Positions 1 to 8,241 are shown, counted from the stretch's first letter. The stretch: 64,000 nucleotides of DNA from JBBSUQ01 sp964389755 (GCA_964389755.1 CAYMEW010000022.1:1-64000); one strand, 5' to 3'. Notes: a model not told the origin generated them from the sequence alone. Made by a program: numbers and translations.

Positions 1-2
1 AT

Positions 3-398
3 CTAACCACAGGCAAAAAATGTATTTTTCCTCAAGAAAGGCTCGCCGGGATTGAGGGATTTCTCGATGATGGAACACCTTTCACAATGAAAGAGTTAAT
101 GTCTAATATGAATAATTTTGGTTTACGGATTAATGAAATGTATGGAGCCCTCGAAAACTTAGAACCGACATGGAAAGGTGTAGAAGCATTTATTAAAATT
201 CCTTTTGACAAGGTGAAATACACCAAAAACAATATAGAGGGTTATCAAACTATAGATCGCGATTATGTGGAATATAGATATGACAAATTTGTCATCACAA
301 ATAACCGAAAAATAAAAAACGACAATATAATTAAGCGTATCTCTGTCTATTTAAGAGATGGACGTTTCTTTTATCTGGATATGTCTAAACTAAACTAA
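3..398 (+). CDS. Unrecognised protein, C-terminal part (5' end outside window)
   Basis: The frame is open from the first bases of the window and ends at TAA 396-398, so the ATG at 87 is probably internal and this is the 3' end of a longer gene. About 131 residues are visible. They are rich in Lys, Asn, Ile and Tyr, end in an aromatic, beta-rich stretch (YLRDGRFFYLDMSKLN) and have no signal peptide or membrane segment. The stop lies one base before the next gene, so the two are surely co-transcribed. I do not recognise the family. A variable C-terminal domain followed by small unrelated genes in A+T-rich DNA is the usual look of a polymorphic toxin tail with immunity genes, but no catalytic motif was identified, so this is only inference. 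Confidence 0.6.
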   Translation, partial: LTTGKKCIFPQERLAGIEGFLDDGTPFTMKELMSNMNNFGLRINEMYGALENLEPTWKGVEAFIKIPFDKVKYTKNNIEGYQTIDRDYVEYRYDKFVITNNRKIKNDNIIKRISVYLRDGRFFYLDMSKLN

Positions 399-399
399 A

Positions 400-1011
400 A
401 TGGAACTAATTGTAAGTCACAAATTTTTTAAATTGTTTCAACAGTATGCTGAAAATACCTCGAATGAAGTTTTGGTAATGCGCTTTGAAAAAAATTATTC
501 AGGGAATGAGGAGACTTATGGAACTATAATTGAATTATTAGACAACATTTGTCAATCTTTTAAATGGATAGTCCCGTCTTTTATTGCATTACCCTATTCC
601 CCAAAAATTTTAAACGACTGTAATAGAAGTTTTTCTATAGAAAATGGTTCATATGAGAACTGGAGAAATTACATTTTGAATAAATATGCAGTTGTTCCAT
701 TACTTAATGAAGACCCTTTAGGAGAGATCGTGGAGTTTCATTTCAGATACAAGCTAAACGAATTGAAAAAATTCGAACGTCTCTATAATGCCGGAACGAT
801 TTCCCTAAACTTTAATGGCACAAAAACTATCGGAGAAATACAGCTTGAGTTTCGAAGAGAATTTTTCACCTTTCAGCCCTGGGGCGAAAAATATCCCGAT
901 TTTACCTTATCGCTTGAAGAAGTCGCGGCGAATAGAGAAACCTTAAAACACGCCTTACAGCTAATGGAAAATAAGGGGTACTCCTGCGAAATAAAAGGTA
1001 TTCATATTTAA
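400..1011 (+). CDS. Hypothetical protein, possible immunity-type partner
   Basis: Encodes 203 residues starting at ATG 400, one base after the upstream stop, so translation is likely coupled. It has no signal peptide, membrane helix or nucleotide-binding motif and looks like a soluble cytoplasmic protein rich in aromatic residues (WIVPSFIALPYSP, RREFFTFQPWGEKYPDF). I do not recognise the family. Tight linkage to the truncated upstream gene and A+T-rich codon use unlike genes beyond 2.3 kb suggest an acquired cassette. An immunity protein for an upstream toxin domain is one reading; nothing in the sequence proves it. Confidence 0.7.
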   Translation: MELIVSHKFFKLFQQYAENTSNEVLVMRFEKNYSGNEETYGTIIELLDNICQSFKWIVPSFIALPYSPKILNDCNRSFSIENGSYENWRNYILNKYAVVPLLNEDPLGEIVEFHFRYKLNELKKFERLYNAGTISLNFNGTKTIGEIQLEFRREFFTFQPWGEKYPDFTLSLEEVAANRETLKHALQLMENKGYSCEIKGIHI

Positions 1012-1032
1012 TTAATTGGACACATTTTCGAA

Positions 1033-1362
1033 ATGAGCCTCATTCTATTAGCACCGGAAATAATTTCTAAAGAAACGGTAATTTCAACCTTTGCTAAAAT
1101 AGCATTACAAACGCATTCTAAATTCTATTTGTCTGAAAATGACACAAACGAAATTTACATAGCAAAGCACTATGATGGAGTCGAGAATTCCATGTATCTG
1201 GCCCTGTCGGATGAATCAACCATCAAACAAAGATCAAAAATTGCTAATATTTCAATTGATAACACGGTTTGTTTCATTATAAGTGGCTCTGATCAGGCAC
1301 ATTATGACCACTTTATTTTCGATTTCCTGAACGCTTATTTTATCATCCATCCAAACCGCTAA
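1033..1362 (+). CDS. Hypothetical protein
   Basis: Encodes 109 residues from ATG 1033, 21 bases after the previous stop, on the same strand and probably in the same operon. It is predicted soluble, of mixed alpha/beta look, with no signal peptide or Cys pairs, and ends FIFDFLNAYFIIHPNR. I do not recognise the family. Size, base composition and position match a second small gene in a toxin/immunity-like cassette, but function is unknown. Confidence 0.65.
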   Translation: MSLILLAPEIISKETVISTFAKIALQTHSKFYLSENDTNEIYIAKHYDGVENSMYLALSDESTIKQRSKIANISIDNTVCFIISGSDQAHYDHFIFDFLNAYFIIHPNR

Positions 1363-1372
1363 GCTTCTATAT

Positions 1373-1573
1373 ATGATGATTTTATTGTTTCTAAAATCTA
1401 TGCAAGATCTAAATGAAAACGGCGGATATATACCAGGATGGTGTTATAAAAAAATAGATTAATTTAAAATTGCGGCCACGATTATTTTAATTGTATTCTT
1501 AGTTTTAAGTAAAGTTGTCAGTGTCCCTGGACCAGAAAGAGATGATGTGCGGGTAATTTTTTTAAAACAATAA
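1373..1573 (+). pseudogene. Possible broken small membrane-protein gene
   Basis: A frame beginning ATG-ATG at 1373 runs 29 codons to TAA at 1460-1462, then continues in the same frame for 36 more codons to TAA 1571-1573, just ahead of the next start at 1577. The second part contains a clear hydrophobic helix (IAATIILIVFLVL) followed by a polar tail. One in-frame stop in an otherwise open 66-codon frame that fills the gap between two genes suggests decay of a small membrane protein. It could also be chance in A+T-rich DNA, or two separate microproteins. Confidence 0.3.
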
Positions 1574-1576
1574 ATC

Positions 1577-2215
1577 ATGAAAACAATACATATAGCCTGG
1601 CCTGAAGCAAATCGTGGTGTTGATATTGACGTTGAAAATAATGAGCGCTTTAATCGTCTGGTGACTCTATTCGAAGGTCTTCCCGAAAAAAAGGCATTAT
1701 TAGATCGGCAATTTGATATAATTCTCAAGGGAATAAGTCTGCTAATTTTGAAATCGAACCTGGAGAAAATGTTGGAATCGTATGTATTGAAAGCCTCTGA
1801 TTCGGAATTAGGAAGAGCATGGCGTTTTAAAGAACGGGAATTCAGGCTTTACAATTCGGGCGATAACGAAGACCGCGAAATTGCATTTTGGCTTAGAACA
1901 TTAGAATCTCTTACCTGTACAATAGAAATGTCGGGGGCACTGTATCTACTCGATACGGAACCTGTCAGTGATCCGACGGGCAACCTGATACTTCCCATTT
2001 TAAAGAAAGCCGGATTTAGTATGCCGATTAAGCTACTTTTGAACACACTGGTTGAAAATCAGGAAATGAACGCGAAAATTACCGGGAAAAGAACCAGCTT
2101 CACAAAAGAACAGTTCAAGGCGTGGATTACAATCCTTATTCAAAAAGAACTCATCGAGCAACGAAATGAAACGCTTCTGTTAACTGAAAAAGGCAAAGCA
2201 CTAATACTGATTTGA
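1577..2215 (+). CDS. Hypothetical protein with winged-helix-like C-terminus
   Basis: Encodes 212 residues from ATG 1577; the stop precedes a strong bidirectional terminator at 2275. The N-terminal two thirds is helical and charged. Residues of about 150-212 (KEQFKAWITILIQKELIEQ, then LLLTEKGKALILI) read like a winged-helix wing ending in the common 'LTEKGK' turn of MarR/PadR-type folds. No signal peptide or membrane helix. I do not recognise the family, so the DNA-binding idea is weak inference. It is the last gene of the A+T-rich left segment. Confidence 0.65.
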   Translation: MKTIHIAWPEANRGVDIDVENNERFNRLVTLFEGLPEKKALLDRQFDIILKGISLLILKSNLEKMLESYVLKASDSELGRAWRFKEREFRLYNSGDNEDREIAFWLRTLESLTCTIEMSGALYLLDTEPVSDPTGNLILPILKKAGFSMPIKLLLNTLVENQEMNAKITGKRTSFTKEQFKAWITILIQKELIEQRNETLLLTEKGKALILI

Positions 2216-2274
2216 TGGCATTTTCACCTTCAGAAACAAGCAACCGATCTCCAAACCACGTTTATCCCAACTAA

Positions 2275-2301
2275 AAAGGGAAGCTCTACGAACTTCCCTT
2301 T
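2275..2301. terminator. Bidirectional intrinsic terminator
   Basis: Perfect 9-bp stem AAAGGGAAG (2275-2283) / CTTCCCTTT (2293-2301) with a 9-base loop. It is A-rich on the left and T-rich on the right, between the convergent genes ending at 2215 (+) and 2326 (-). Confidence 0.8.
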
Positions 2302-2325
2302 CTTTATTTTATGCGCGGCCGACAA

Positions 2326-2670
2326 CTATTCTTCCGGCATTCCTCCCGGGCGGCAGCACATCGGTAGTTCTTCGATCGCTTCGGGATTCGCCTTCAGTTC
2401 ATCGGCATCGTAACCGGTTTCCACGATCTTTTGTTTGATCTCTTCCTTCGTGATCTTTTTTGTTTTGTATTTCACCGTGACGTCCTTCGTGTCGAGGTTC
2501 AACTCGGCGAAGACAACGCCTTTTGTATAATTCAGGGCATTTTCGATCCGTTCTTTGCAATCGCCGCAAATGGCGGATGTGTGGATCACCACCGTTTCTG
2601 TTTTTTTCTGTTGTGCATAAGTGCCCGTGATCATAAAAAGGGCAAAAAAGAGCATCATTAACTTTTTCAT
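2326..2670 (-). CDS. Secreted HMA-domain heavy-metal-binding protein
   Basis: Encodes 114 residues with a signal peptide (about 1-19, ending TYA-Q) and a heavy-metal-associated (MerP/CopZ-like) ferredoxin fold at about residues 25-95. The metal site is C35-G-D-C38, a variant of the usual CxxC loop. The C-terminus carries an extra Cys pair (C105-C106). It would bind a soft metal, most likely copper, in the periplasm and pass it on. It is the last gene of a leftward operon: six bases separate it from the TonB-dependent receptor, which follows a Cys-rich HYC_CC_PP gene. Metal identity is inferred from family and context. Confidence 0.88.
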   Translation of the reverse strand: MKKLMMLFFALFMITGTYAQQKKTETVVIHTSAICGDCKERIENALNYTKGVVFAELNLDTKDVTVKYKTKKITKEEIKQKIVETGYDADELKANPEAIEELPMCCRPGGMPEE

Positions 2671-2676
2671 AGTTCT

Positions 2677-4887
2677 TTATTTTTGACTGTTTAAACGTTT
2701 TAATTCAAAGCGGAAACCGACATACACATTGGCTCCCATGATCGGTCCCCAGATACGTGTTGCATCAAAGGTCGGGCCGAAGGGGTTCTGTGCATCGATA
2801 ATCGCATTTTTTTGTTTGTAATTCGTGAGGTTTTCTCCACCAAGATATATGCTAAAGCGTTTGTGAATATACGTTATCTGCGCATTCAGCAAAGCATACG
2901 TATCACTCGTATTTTTGGTCGTAAGCGTGCCACCCGGCAATTGCGAAACCGGAAGGCGCGACTGCCCAATTATATTTCCGGTAAGGTCAAACTCCCATTT
3001 CTTATTTCGGGTCTGATAAGCCACGTTCGCAAAACCACGGTGACGCGGAACCATTACTTTTTGCTGCAATTCACCTCCGTATTCCGCGCGAACGTCGAGC
3101 AGTTTGTACGCAAAGCGAAACACGAGGTCCCGCACCGGTTCTACCTGCCATTCGGCCTGAATGCTGTTCGAAAATGAACGCCCCTCCAGGTTCCTGAACA
3201 CGATCGCATTGACGATCAGGTCGCGGTCCACGAGTAGTTGTTGCTGAAAGTCGGTGTGGAAATAATCCAACGTGAGGGAAGACGGATGGCCGAACATTTT
3301 GAAACGCTGTACGATGCTTGCTCCCGCATTGTAGGCAATTTCCGGTTGTAAAGTCTGCGCCACCACCCAACTGCGCGATGTCGTCAGTAAAGAGAGGTTA
3401 TCGACGATGAAGTTCGGGACACGCCAACCCCGCCCGGCCGTTACACGCAGGTCCGTATTCTCCGTGAGAATGTATTTCGCATGAACACGCGGAGAAAACT
3501 GGCTTCCGAAGAGGTTGTCGTAATCAAAGCGTGCTCCGGCTACTGCCGTCAGCCGAACGCCTGAGTAGGTGTACTCCCCGTATACTCCGGGCGTCAGTTC
3601 CACGCGTTCCGCCAGCAGTTGGCCGAGCTTCTGACTGATATCATCATACACAAAACTGGCCCCGACCTTGTACTTGTGAATGGTCGAACCGATGATGTCG
3701 TCATAAAGCAGGTTTACGTACCCCCGTTTTTCACGCCCGGCAAAGCTATTCGTGCTCAGGTCGAAATCGAGGAATTGCTGTTTGTAATTGTAGATCACAC
3801 CAAGGCTGCGGTAAGGCTGCTTGAATAAAAACCCGGTTTTCGCAAAAGCTTCCACGCTTCCCTGGTTCAGGAAAGTCCCGTATCGCTCGGACATGTTGCT
3901 GCGCGTTGCGCCCAGTTGTCCGCCGGTTTTATCTTCGAGGTAGGCCCTGACACCAAAGACGGATTCAAACTTTTCACCCTGGTATTTCCAGCGATTCATG
4001 GCTGTGAGCAGGTTTCCGGTCGGCAGATCGCGAAAGCCGTCGTCGTTGTGGTCGAATTCCTGCGTATTCGCAGATGCATGCACAAACCACCCGGTACTCC
4101 ACTTATCGTTCAGGATGTGCCCGGCGTCGGCGTTGAATTCATAGCGGCCGAAACGATTGGCGTATCCGTTCAGGTAAAGCCGTTCCATTTCGCGCGGTTT
4201 CTTGAACTCGATGTTGATGAGTCCGGCCATGGACTCGTACCCGTTCACCGCATTTCCGGCTCCCTTGGTAATTTGCATCGAGTTGATCCAGGTTCCCGGA
4301 ATAGAATTCAGTCCGAACGCACTCTCAAGCCCGCGCAATGCAGGAATGTTTTCAAACTGGATCTGCGTATACACGCCGTCGAGGCCCATCATCTGGATAC
4401 GTTTGGCACCTGTTACGGCATCGGTAATATTGACATCTACCGAAGCGTTGGTTTCAAACGATTCAGACAGGTTGCAACAGGCGGCCTTTCGCAATTCATG
4501 CGAGTTGATCTGTTCCACCAGTAAGGGGTTCAGACGTGACACTGCGTGACCGTCCTGTCGTGCCTGAATGACCACCTCATCCAGCAGCAGATCTGAAAAC
4601 AAGGTGATTTCCAAAGCCGTAAACCGGTCCTTTTTTGTGATAACGAGTGTATCCGGACGGTAACCCATGGCGCTTACCACGAGTGAGTCCGGCAGTTCTG
4701 CGGGCATTTCCAGGGAAAACTTCCCGTCGTTGTCGGTAATCGCACCCGACCGTGCATGTAAAAAGAAGAGCTTTGCTCCGATAACGGATTCTTTGCTTTT
4801 GGTATCCGAGCCATAGACAATGCCTGTAAGCTGTGCCTTTACACTTCCGAAAACCAGCAGGAAGAATCCTGCAATTATGAATTTCAT
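2677..4887 (-). CDS. TonB-dependent receptor (metal-linked)
   Basis: Encodes 736 residues: signal peptide (about 1-18), a carboxypeptidase-regulatory-like beta-sandwich (about 20-105), a plug domain (about 110-230, including MQITKGAGNAVNGYESMAG) and a C-terminal outer-membrane beta-barrel ending in an aromatic-rich strand. It imports or binds a substrate at the outer membrane, driven by TonB. No SusD-like gene is adjacent, so a glycan role is unlikely. It sits between a HYC_CC_PP gene and an HMA-domain gene, the usual setting of copper-related receptors in Bacteroidota. The plug contains a CC pair (ELRKAACCNLSESF), a feature of this metal-linked subgroup as I recall it. Substrate is inferred. 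Confidence 0.9.
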   Translation of the reverse strand: MKFIIAGFFLLVFGSVKAQLTGIVYGSDTKSKESVIGAKLFFLHARSGAITDNDGKFSLEMPAELPDSLVVSAMGYRPDTLVITKKDRFTALEITLFSDLLLDEVVIQARQDGHAVSRLNPLLVEQINSHELRKAACCNLSESFETNASVDVNITDAVTGAKRIQMMGLDGVYTQIQFENIPALRGLESAFGLNSIPGTWINSMQITKGAGNAVNGYESMAGLINIEFKKPREMERLYLNGYANRFGRYEFNADAGHILNDKWSTGWFVHASANTQEFDHNDDGFRDLPTGNLLTAMNRWKYQGEKFESVFGVRAYLEDKTGGQLGATRSNMSERYGTFLNQGSVEAFAKTGFLFKQPYRSLGVIYNYKQQFLDFDLSTNSFAGREKRGYVNLLYDDIIGSTIHKYKVGASFVYDDISQKLGQLLAERVELTPGVYGEYTYSGVRLTAVAGARFDYDNLFGSQFSPRVHAKYILTENTDLRVTAGRGWRVPNFIVDNLSLLTTSRSWVVAQTLQPEIAYNAGASIVQRFKMFGHPSSLTLDYFHTDFQQQLLVDRDLIVNAIVFRNLEGRSFSNSIQAEWQVEPVRDLVFRFAYKLLDVRAEYGGELQQKVMVPRHRGFANVAYQTRNKKWEFDLTGNIIGQSRLPVSQLPGGTLTTKNTSDTYALLNAQITYIHKRFSIYLGGENLTNYKQKNAIIDAQNPFGPTFDATRIWGPIMGANVYVGFRFELKRLNSQK

Positions 4888-4938
4888 GTTTGATTTAAGA
4901 TTTTTCCGTTAACAATTCAGTTAAATGTCCGGAAAAGA

Positions 4939-5364
4939 TCAGAGGCGGTAAACGCAATAGCGGATGCAGCGTTCAAAACCGGTTAGCGGCGGACCGTTTG
5001 CCGGATTCACCGAAAAGTCGTTCTGAGAAACGATTTTTCGTTCCGTGCTGACAAAAGTGTGTTCCGTCGCAATTTCAATAGCTACAATGGAAAACGCCGG
5101 AACGTGCTGGCGAAAATCATCGAATTTAAGCTGGTAAATCTTCTCGGTGGAATGGCAGCAACTCTTTTTCTCTTTCGGAACCTCCTGTTTTGTTTTGCAG
5201 CAGGAAGCCTCCTTTTTATCGGGACAATGATCCGTTTCCGGGAGAATATAAGAGTGTGAAACGCCGCTAACGGTACATTTGTGAATAAATTCGCGCAACC
5301 CGAAGTTCCCGCCCAAAACCAGGACGATCAACAATAGCGGAAATACTGAAACGAGCTTTTTCAC
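4939..5364 (-). CDS. HYC_CC_PP family Cys-rich protein
   Basis: Encodes 141 residues from a GTG start: an N-terminal hydrophobic segment (about 5-19), then HKC (H28, C30), C47, two Cys pairs (C55-C56, C69-C70) followed by His, and the conserved NGPPL near the C-terminus. These are the hallmarks of the Bacteroidota HYC_CC_PP family, usually found with copper-related TonB receptors. It probably faces the periplasm and binds metal. It is the first gene of the HYC-receptor-HMA operon. An exact TAnnTTTG box lies only five bases before the GTG, so the message may be almost leaderless. No downstream start would keep the signal/anchor segment. Confidence 0.85.
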   Translation of the reverse strand: MKKLVSVFPLLLIVLVLGGNFGLREFIHKCTVSGVSHSYILPETDHCPDKKEASCCKTKQEVPKEKKSCCHSTEKIYQLKFDDFRQHVPAFSIVAIEIATEHTFVSTERKIVSQNDFSVNPANGPPLTGFERCIRYCVYRL

Positions 5365-5369
5365 ATTTA

Positions 5370-5377
5370 CAAAGGTA
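5370..5377 (-). promoter_or_regulatory. -7 box of metal operon
   Basis: On the minus strand TACCTTTG, an exact Bacteroidota TAnnTTTG element, ends five bases before the GTG at 5364. It drives the HYC-receptor-HMA operon. Confidence 0.6.
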
Positions 5378-5403
5378 TCGAAAATGCTTTGGGAAAATAA
5401 ACG

Positions 5404-5411
5404 TAATTTTG
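5404..5411 (+). promoter_or_regulatory. -7 box of Nfu-type gene
   Basis: TAATTTTG matches TAnnTTTG exactly and ends 18 bases before the ATG at 5430. It is back to back with the minus-strand box at 5370-5377, so the two promoters share this 65-bp gap. Confidence 0.6.
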
Positions 5412-5429
5412 CAGTAAAATTGTATTGCC

Positions 5430-6035
5430 ATGAATGTACCGGTTACCGTATACGCAGAAATGACGCCGAACCCGAACACGATGAAGTTCGTTGCGAACAA
5501 GTATTTGCTCATGACGGGCGACTCCGTTGAATTCACGAGCCAGGCAGAAACGAAAGGATATTCGCCGCTCGCAGAAGCGCTCTTCGGCTTTCCCTTTGTT
5601 AAGGGTGTATTTATTGCGGCTAATTTTGTAACCATCACCAAAACACCCGATCTTTCCTGGGATTTTGTAACTATGGAACTCCGCGAATTCGTGAAGAATT
5701 TCCTGATGGAAGGCAAAGATGTGCTCGTCCAGATGCCTGCACCGAAACCGGTGGCGTCGAAAAAGGAAACCACGCCGGGTGCTCAAAAAAGCTATACTCC
5801 TTCTGAGTTTGACGATGCAATCGTGAATTTGCTGGATGAATATGTGCGTCCTGCTGTAGAGAACGACGGCGGCGCCATTGATTTTCGCAGTTTTGAAGAC
5901 GGCGTTGTAACCGTGGTACTAAAAGGTTCCTGTTCGGGATGTCCTTCTTCCACGGCCACGTTAAAAGGCGGGATCGAAAACCTCCTTAAATCGCATTTAC
6001 CGGAAGTAAAAGAAGTAGTAGCCGAAGAAGAATAA
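5430..6035 (+). CDS. Nfu/NifU-type iron-sulfur cluster carrier
   Basis: Encodes 201 residues with two domains: an Nfu N-terminal domain (about 5-95, beginning VYAEMTPNPNTMKF) and a NifU C-terminal domain (about 125-195) carrying the cluster-binding C168-S-G-C171 motif. They are joined by a Pro/Lys-rich linker. It assembles or delivers [4Fe-4S] clusters in the cytoplasm. The two-domain length and order are those usual for Bacteroidota Nfu. It has its own promoter, divergent from the metal operon; no suf genes are nearby. Confidence 0.93.
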   Translation: MNVPVTVYAEMTPNPNTMKFVANKYLLMTGDSVEFTSQAETKGYSPLAEALFGFPFVKGVFIAANFVTITKTPDLSWDFVTMELREFVKNFLMEGKDVLVQMPAPKPVASKKETTPGAQKSYTPSEFDDAIVNLLDEYVRPAVENDGGAIDFRSFEDGVVTVVLKGSCSGCPSSTATLKGGIENLLKSHLPEVKEVVAEEE

Positions 6036-6077
6036 CCAAAAGTATCACATAACAGCACTGTTCAATCCGTTTAAACC

Positions 6078-6929
6078 ATGACCGCTTCTTTTTCAAAATC
6101 CCTCAGGACCGGGATCGACAGGCTGTTTGAATCGTATACTGCTTCTTCAAGGGCCTGGAACAAACCAGTTGTTTTTTCGCTTCTCGCATTGCCGGCGTCA
6201 CTGGCTGCGGCATGCATACTCGCACTTATATTCGAACTCGCGGGCTCAATGATCAGATCGGGCCTCATCGGAAAATTCTTCGGCCCCGATTTCCTCTTCT
6301 ACCTGGTCGTATTTTACGGGCATATATCTTTCGCGGCGACAGGTGTATATTGCCTTTATTATTTCAAGCGAACCGAGCTTTCGAATAAGAGTCTTAGTTA
6401 CCGGGACAAAATTCCCGCGTACATCGTATTCGTACTATTCATGGTATTACTTTACACCGGGATATCAATATGGCTTCTTAAGAATGAAACTTCCGACTTT
6501 TTTTACGACTCTGATTATGCTTTCGGTTTAAAACTGCAGTTCGGCACCTGGATCAATAAATTGTGGACTTCACTGACGCCAATCCTACTGATTACCATTT
6601 CGTTTCTGCTTACGCAGTTCTACCTGACCGGAAAACTGGACCGCGCCTATTTCAAAAAATTCCGAAACACCTTGCTGGCCTCCCTGGTGCTTGCTTTTAT
6701 ACTGTTGGCCGTATGGCAGCAACTCGCTCAATTACTCACCGTTTTACTCGTTGATTTTATCAGTATCTTCTATCCGTCCGAATATACAGGACTCATCCCG
6801 AAAATTCTTTTACAGTTTGGTTTGTATGTCATCCAACTCGTCGGGATGCAAGTAGTCTTTACGTTGCCTCAGGTTTTTGAAGGTCAACATGTGCATACAA
6901 TACAGATCGAAGAAATTGCGGAGCAATAG
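6078..6929 (+). CDS. Polytopic membrane protein of unknown function
   Basis: Encodes 283 residues from ATG 6078, 42 bases after the Nfu gene. After a short cytoplasmic N-terminus there are about six hydrophobic segments (around 30-55, 70-95, 112-132, 160-182, 195-220, 235-265), then a short polar tail. No transporter or enzyme motif was found. Its downstream neighbour is convergent and starts 16 bases beyond the stop with no clear terminator. I do not recognise the family. Confidence 0.75.
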   Translation: MTASFSKSLRTGIDRLFESYTASSRAWNKPVVFSLLALPASLAAACILALIFELAGSMIRSGLIGKFFGPDFLFYLVVFYGHISFAATGVYCLYYFKRTELSNKSLSYRDKIPAYIVFVLFMVLLYTGISIWLLKNETSDFFYDSDYAFGLKLQFGTWINKLWTSLTPILLITISFLLTQFYLTGKLDRAYFKKFRNTLLASLVLAFILLAVWQQLAQLLTVLLVDFISIFYPSEYTGLIPKILLQFGLYVIQLVGMQVVFTLPQVFEGQHVHTIQIEEIAEQ

Positions 6930-6944
6930 CGCTGTCTTATTGAC

Positions 6945-7169
6945 TTACTTTTCGAAGTGTTCAGAGGTATACCGGTTGATGTACGTGGCCAGGCCCTTTC
7001 CTTTTTCGGCGAGTTCTTTCATCCGTTCGACGTGTTCACGACCCGCACTCGCATAGCTGTAGCGATAGACCTCATCGTCGTGCCGGAAAAGGACAAGTAT
7101 GAAATCCTCTCCACATTCGTAGGCACGCACTCCTGAATTTCCACTTTTATCTGGATAGAGTTTCATCAT
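6945..7169 (-). CDS. Small conserved protein (KTSC-like short family)
   Basis: Encodes 74 residues, soluble. The pattern SGVRAYECGEDFILVLFRHDDEV then YRYSYASAG, ending GLATYINRY, resembles a short bacterial protein family (a strand-rich core with a 'G.GL.TYI' end) of unknown function that I have seen annotated only as hypothetical. The start is an ATG-ATG pair (7169 or 7166). A near-consensus box, TACCTTGT, lies about 15-20 bases upstream on the minus strand. It is tail-to-tail with the membrane protein gene. Confidence 0.7.
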   Translation of the reverse strand: MMKLYPDKSGNSGVRAYECGEDFILVLFRHDDEVYRYSYASAGREHVERMKELAEKGKGLATYINRYTSEHFEK

Positions 7170-7242
7170 TCTCTAAACAAGTGACACAAGGTAAAGTTGT
7201 CGCCTTTTTTAGCGCGAATTCGGGATCCGTTGAGGATCGTTT

Positions 7243-8118
7243 TTAATATCCGTAACGCTTTAATTTCTGTTCCGAAGCACGCCAGTCCTTGTCCACTTTT
7301 ACAAAGGTTTCAAGGAATACTTTTTGGTCAATGAACTTTTCGATGTCCATACGGGCCGATTTCCCGATCCGTTTGAGCATTTCCCCTCCTTTCCCGATAA
7401 TAATGCCTTTCTGCGAATCGCGTTCCACGATGATCAGGGCACGAATACGCGTAATATCCGGTTCTTCGAGGTATTCTTCCACTTCCACCTGGCATGAATA
7501 GGGAACTTCTTTTTTACAATGCAGGAAGATCTTTTCTCGGATCAGTTCGGAAACGAAAAAGCGCATCGGACGATCGGACAGTTCTTCTTTGTCGTAATAG
7601 GGCGGACTTTCCGGGATCAGTTCCAGGATGCGATCCCGGATTCCCTCGAGGTTAAAGCCGTGCAGCGCGGAGATCGGATACACTTCCGCATTGGGCAGGC
7701 GTTCTTTCCAGTATTCCAGGCGCTCTTCCACTTTTTGCTGGTCGCCGAGGTCTACTTTGTTGATGAGACACAATACCGGAACGCGTAGTTTGGAGATCCG
7801 TTCCAGCGTTTCACGGTGATTCATTTCGGATTCGAAGATGTCGGTGATAAACAGGAGCACATCCGCATCCTTCAGCGACATGCTCACATACTCCATCATT
7901 TGCTCGTGCAGCTTGTAGGAAGCATTTACCACACCGGGCGTATCCGAAAACACGATCTGGTAATCTTCATCGTTGACGATGCCGAGTATGCGGTGACGCG
8001 TCGTTTGCGCTTTCGAGGTTACAATTGACAGTTTTTCACCCATCAGTTCATTCATCAGGGTAGACTTCCCGACATTCGGGCTACCGACAATATTTACAAA
8101 TCCCGCCTTGTGCGCCAT
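7243..8118 (-). CDS. era: GTPase Era
   Basis: Encodes 291 residues, the normal Era length. The GTPase domain has G1 GSPNVGKS (12-19), G3 DTPG, and G4 NKVD. A C-terminal type II KH domain includes GIIIGKGGEMLKRIG. Era binds GTP and the 3' end of 16S rRNA and helps 30S maturation. A longer reading frame extends back to 8427, but it runs through the Era promoter box (8134-8141) and into der, so the ATG at 8118 with MAHKAGFVNIVG is taken as the start. It is divergent from der. Confidence 0.96.
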   Translation of the reverse strand: MAHKAGFVNIVGSPNVGKSTLMNELMGEKLSIVTSKAQTTRHRILGIVNDEDYQIVFSDTPGVVNASYKLHEQMMEYVSMSLKDADVLLFITDIFESEMNHRETLERISKLRVPVLCLINKVDLGDQQKVEERLEYWKERLPNAEVYPISALHGFNLEGIRDRILELIPESPPYYDKEELSDRPMRFFVSELIREKIFLHCKKEVPYSCQVEVEEYLEEPDITRIRALIIVERDSQKGIIIGKGGEMLKRIGKSARMDIEKFIDQKVFLETFVKVDKDWRASEQKLKRYGY

Positions 8119-8133
8119 GATTCCTTTTTTGGG

Positions 8134-8141
8134 CAAAGGTA
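8134..8141 (-). promoter_or_regulatory. -7 box of era
   Basis: Minus-strand TACCTTTG, an exact TAnnTTTG, 15 bases before the era ATG at 8118. Confidence 0.6.
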
Positions 8142-8203
8142 CGGAATTCGGGACATTCCGTTTTTCTCTCATACGGAAATACCGAAAGTAGCACTTGAAT
8201 TCG

Positions 8204-8211
8204 TAACTTTG
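8204..8211 (+). promoter_or_regulatory. -7 box of der
   Basis: TAACTTTG, an exact TAnnTTTG, ending 30 bases before the der ATG at 8242. It supports that start over the upstream in-frame extension from 8110. Confidence 0.55.
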
Positions 8212-8241
8212 CAGCTTAATTATTTCTCCAACCATACAGAT

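Noticed and set aside
1459..1728. 89-codon minus-strand frame in the A+T-rich region
   Set aside because: Overlaps the start of the gene at 1577 and lacks any family feature.
3916..4524. 202-codon plus-strand frame inside the metal receptor gene
   Set aside because: Antisense to a clear TonB receptor; no start context or recognisable protein.
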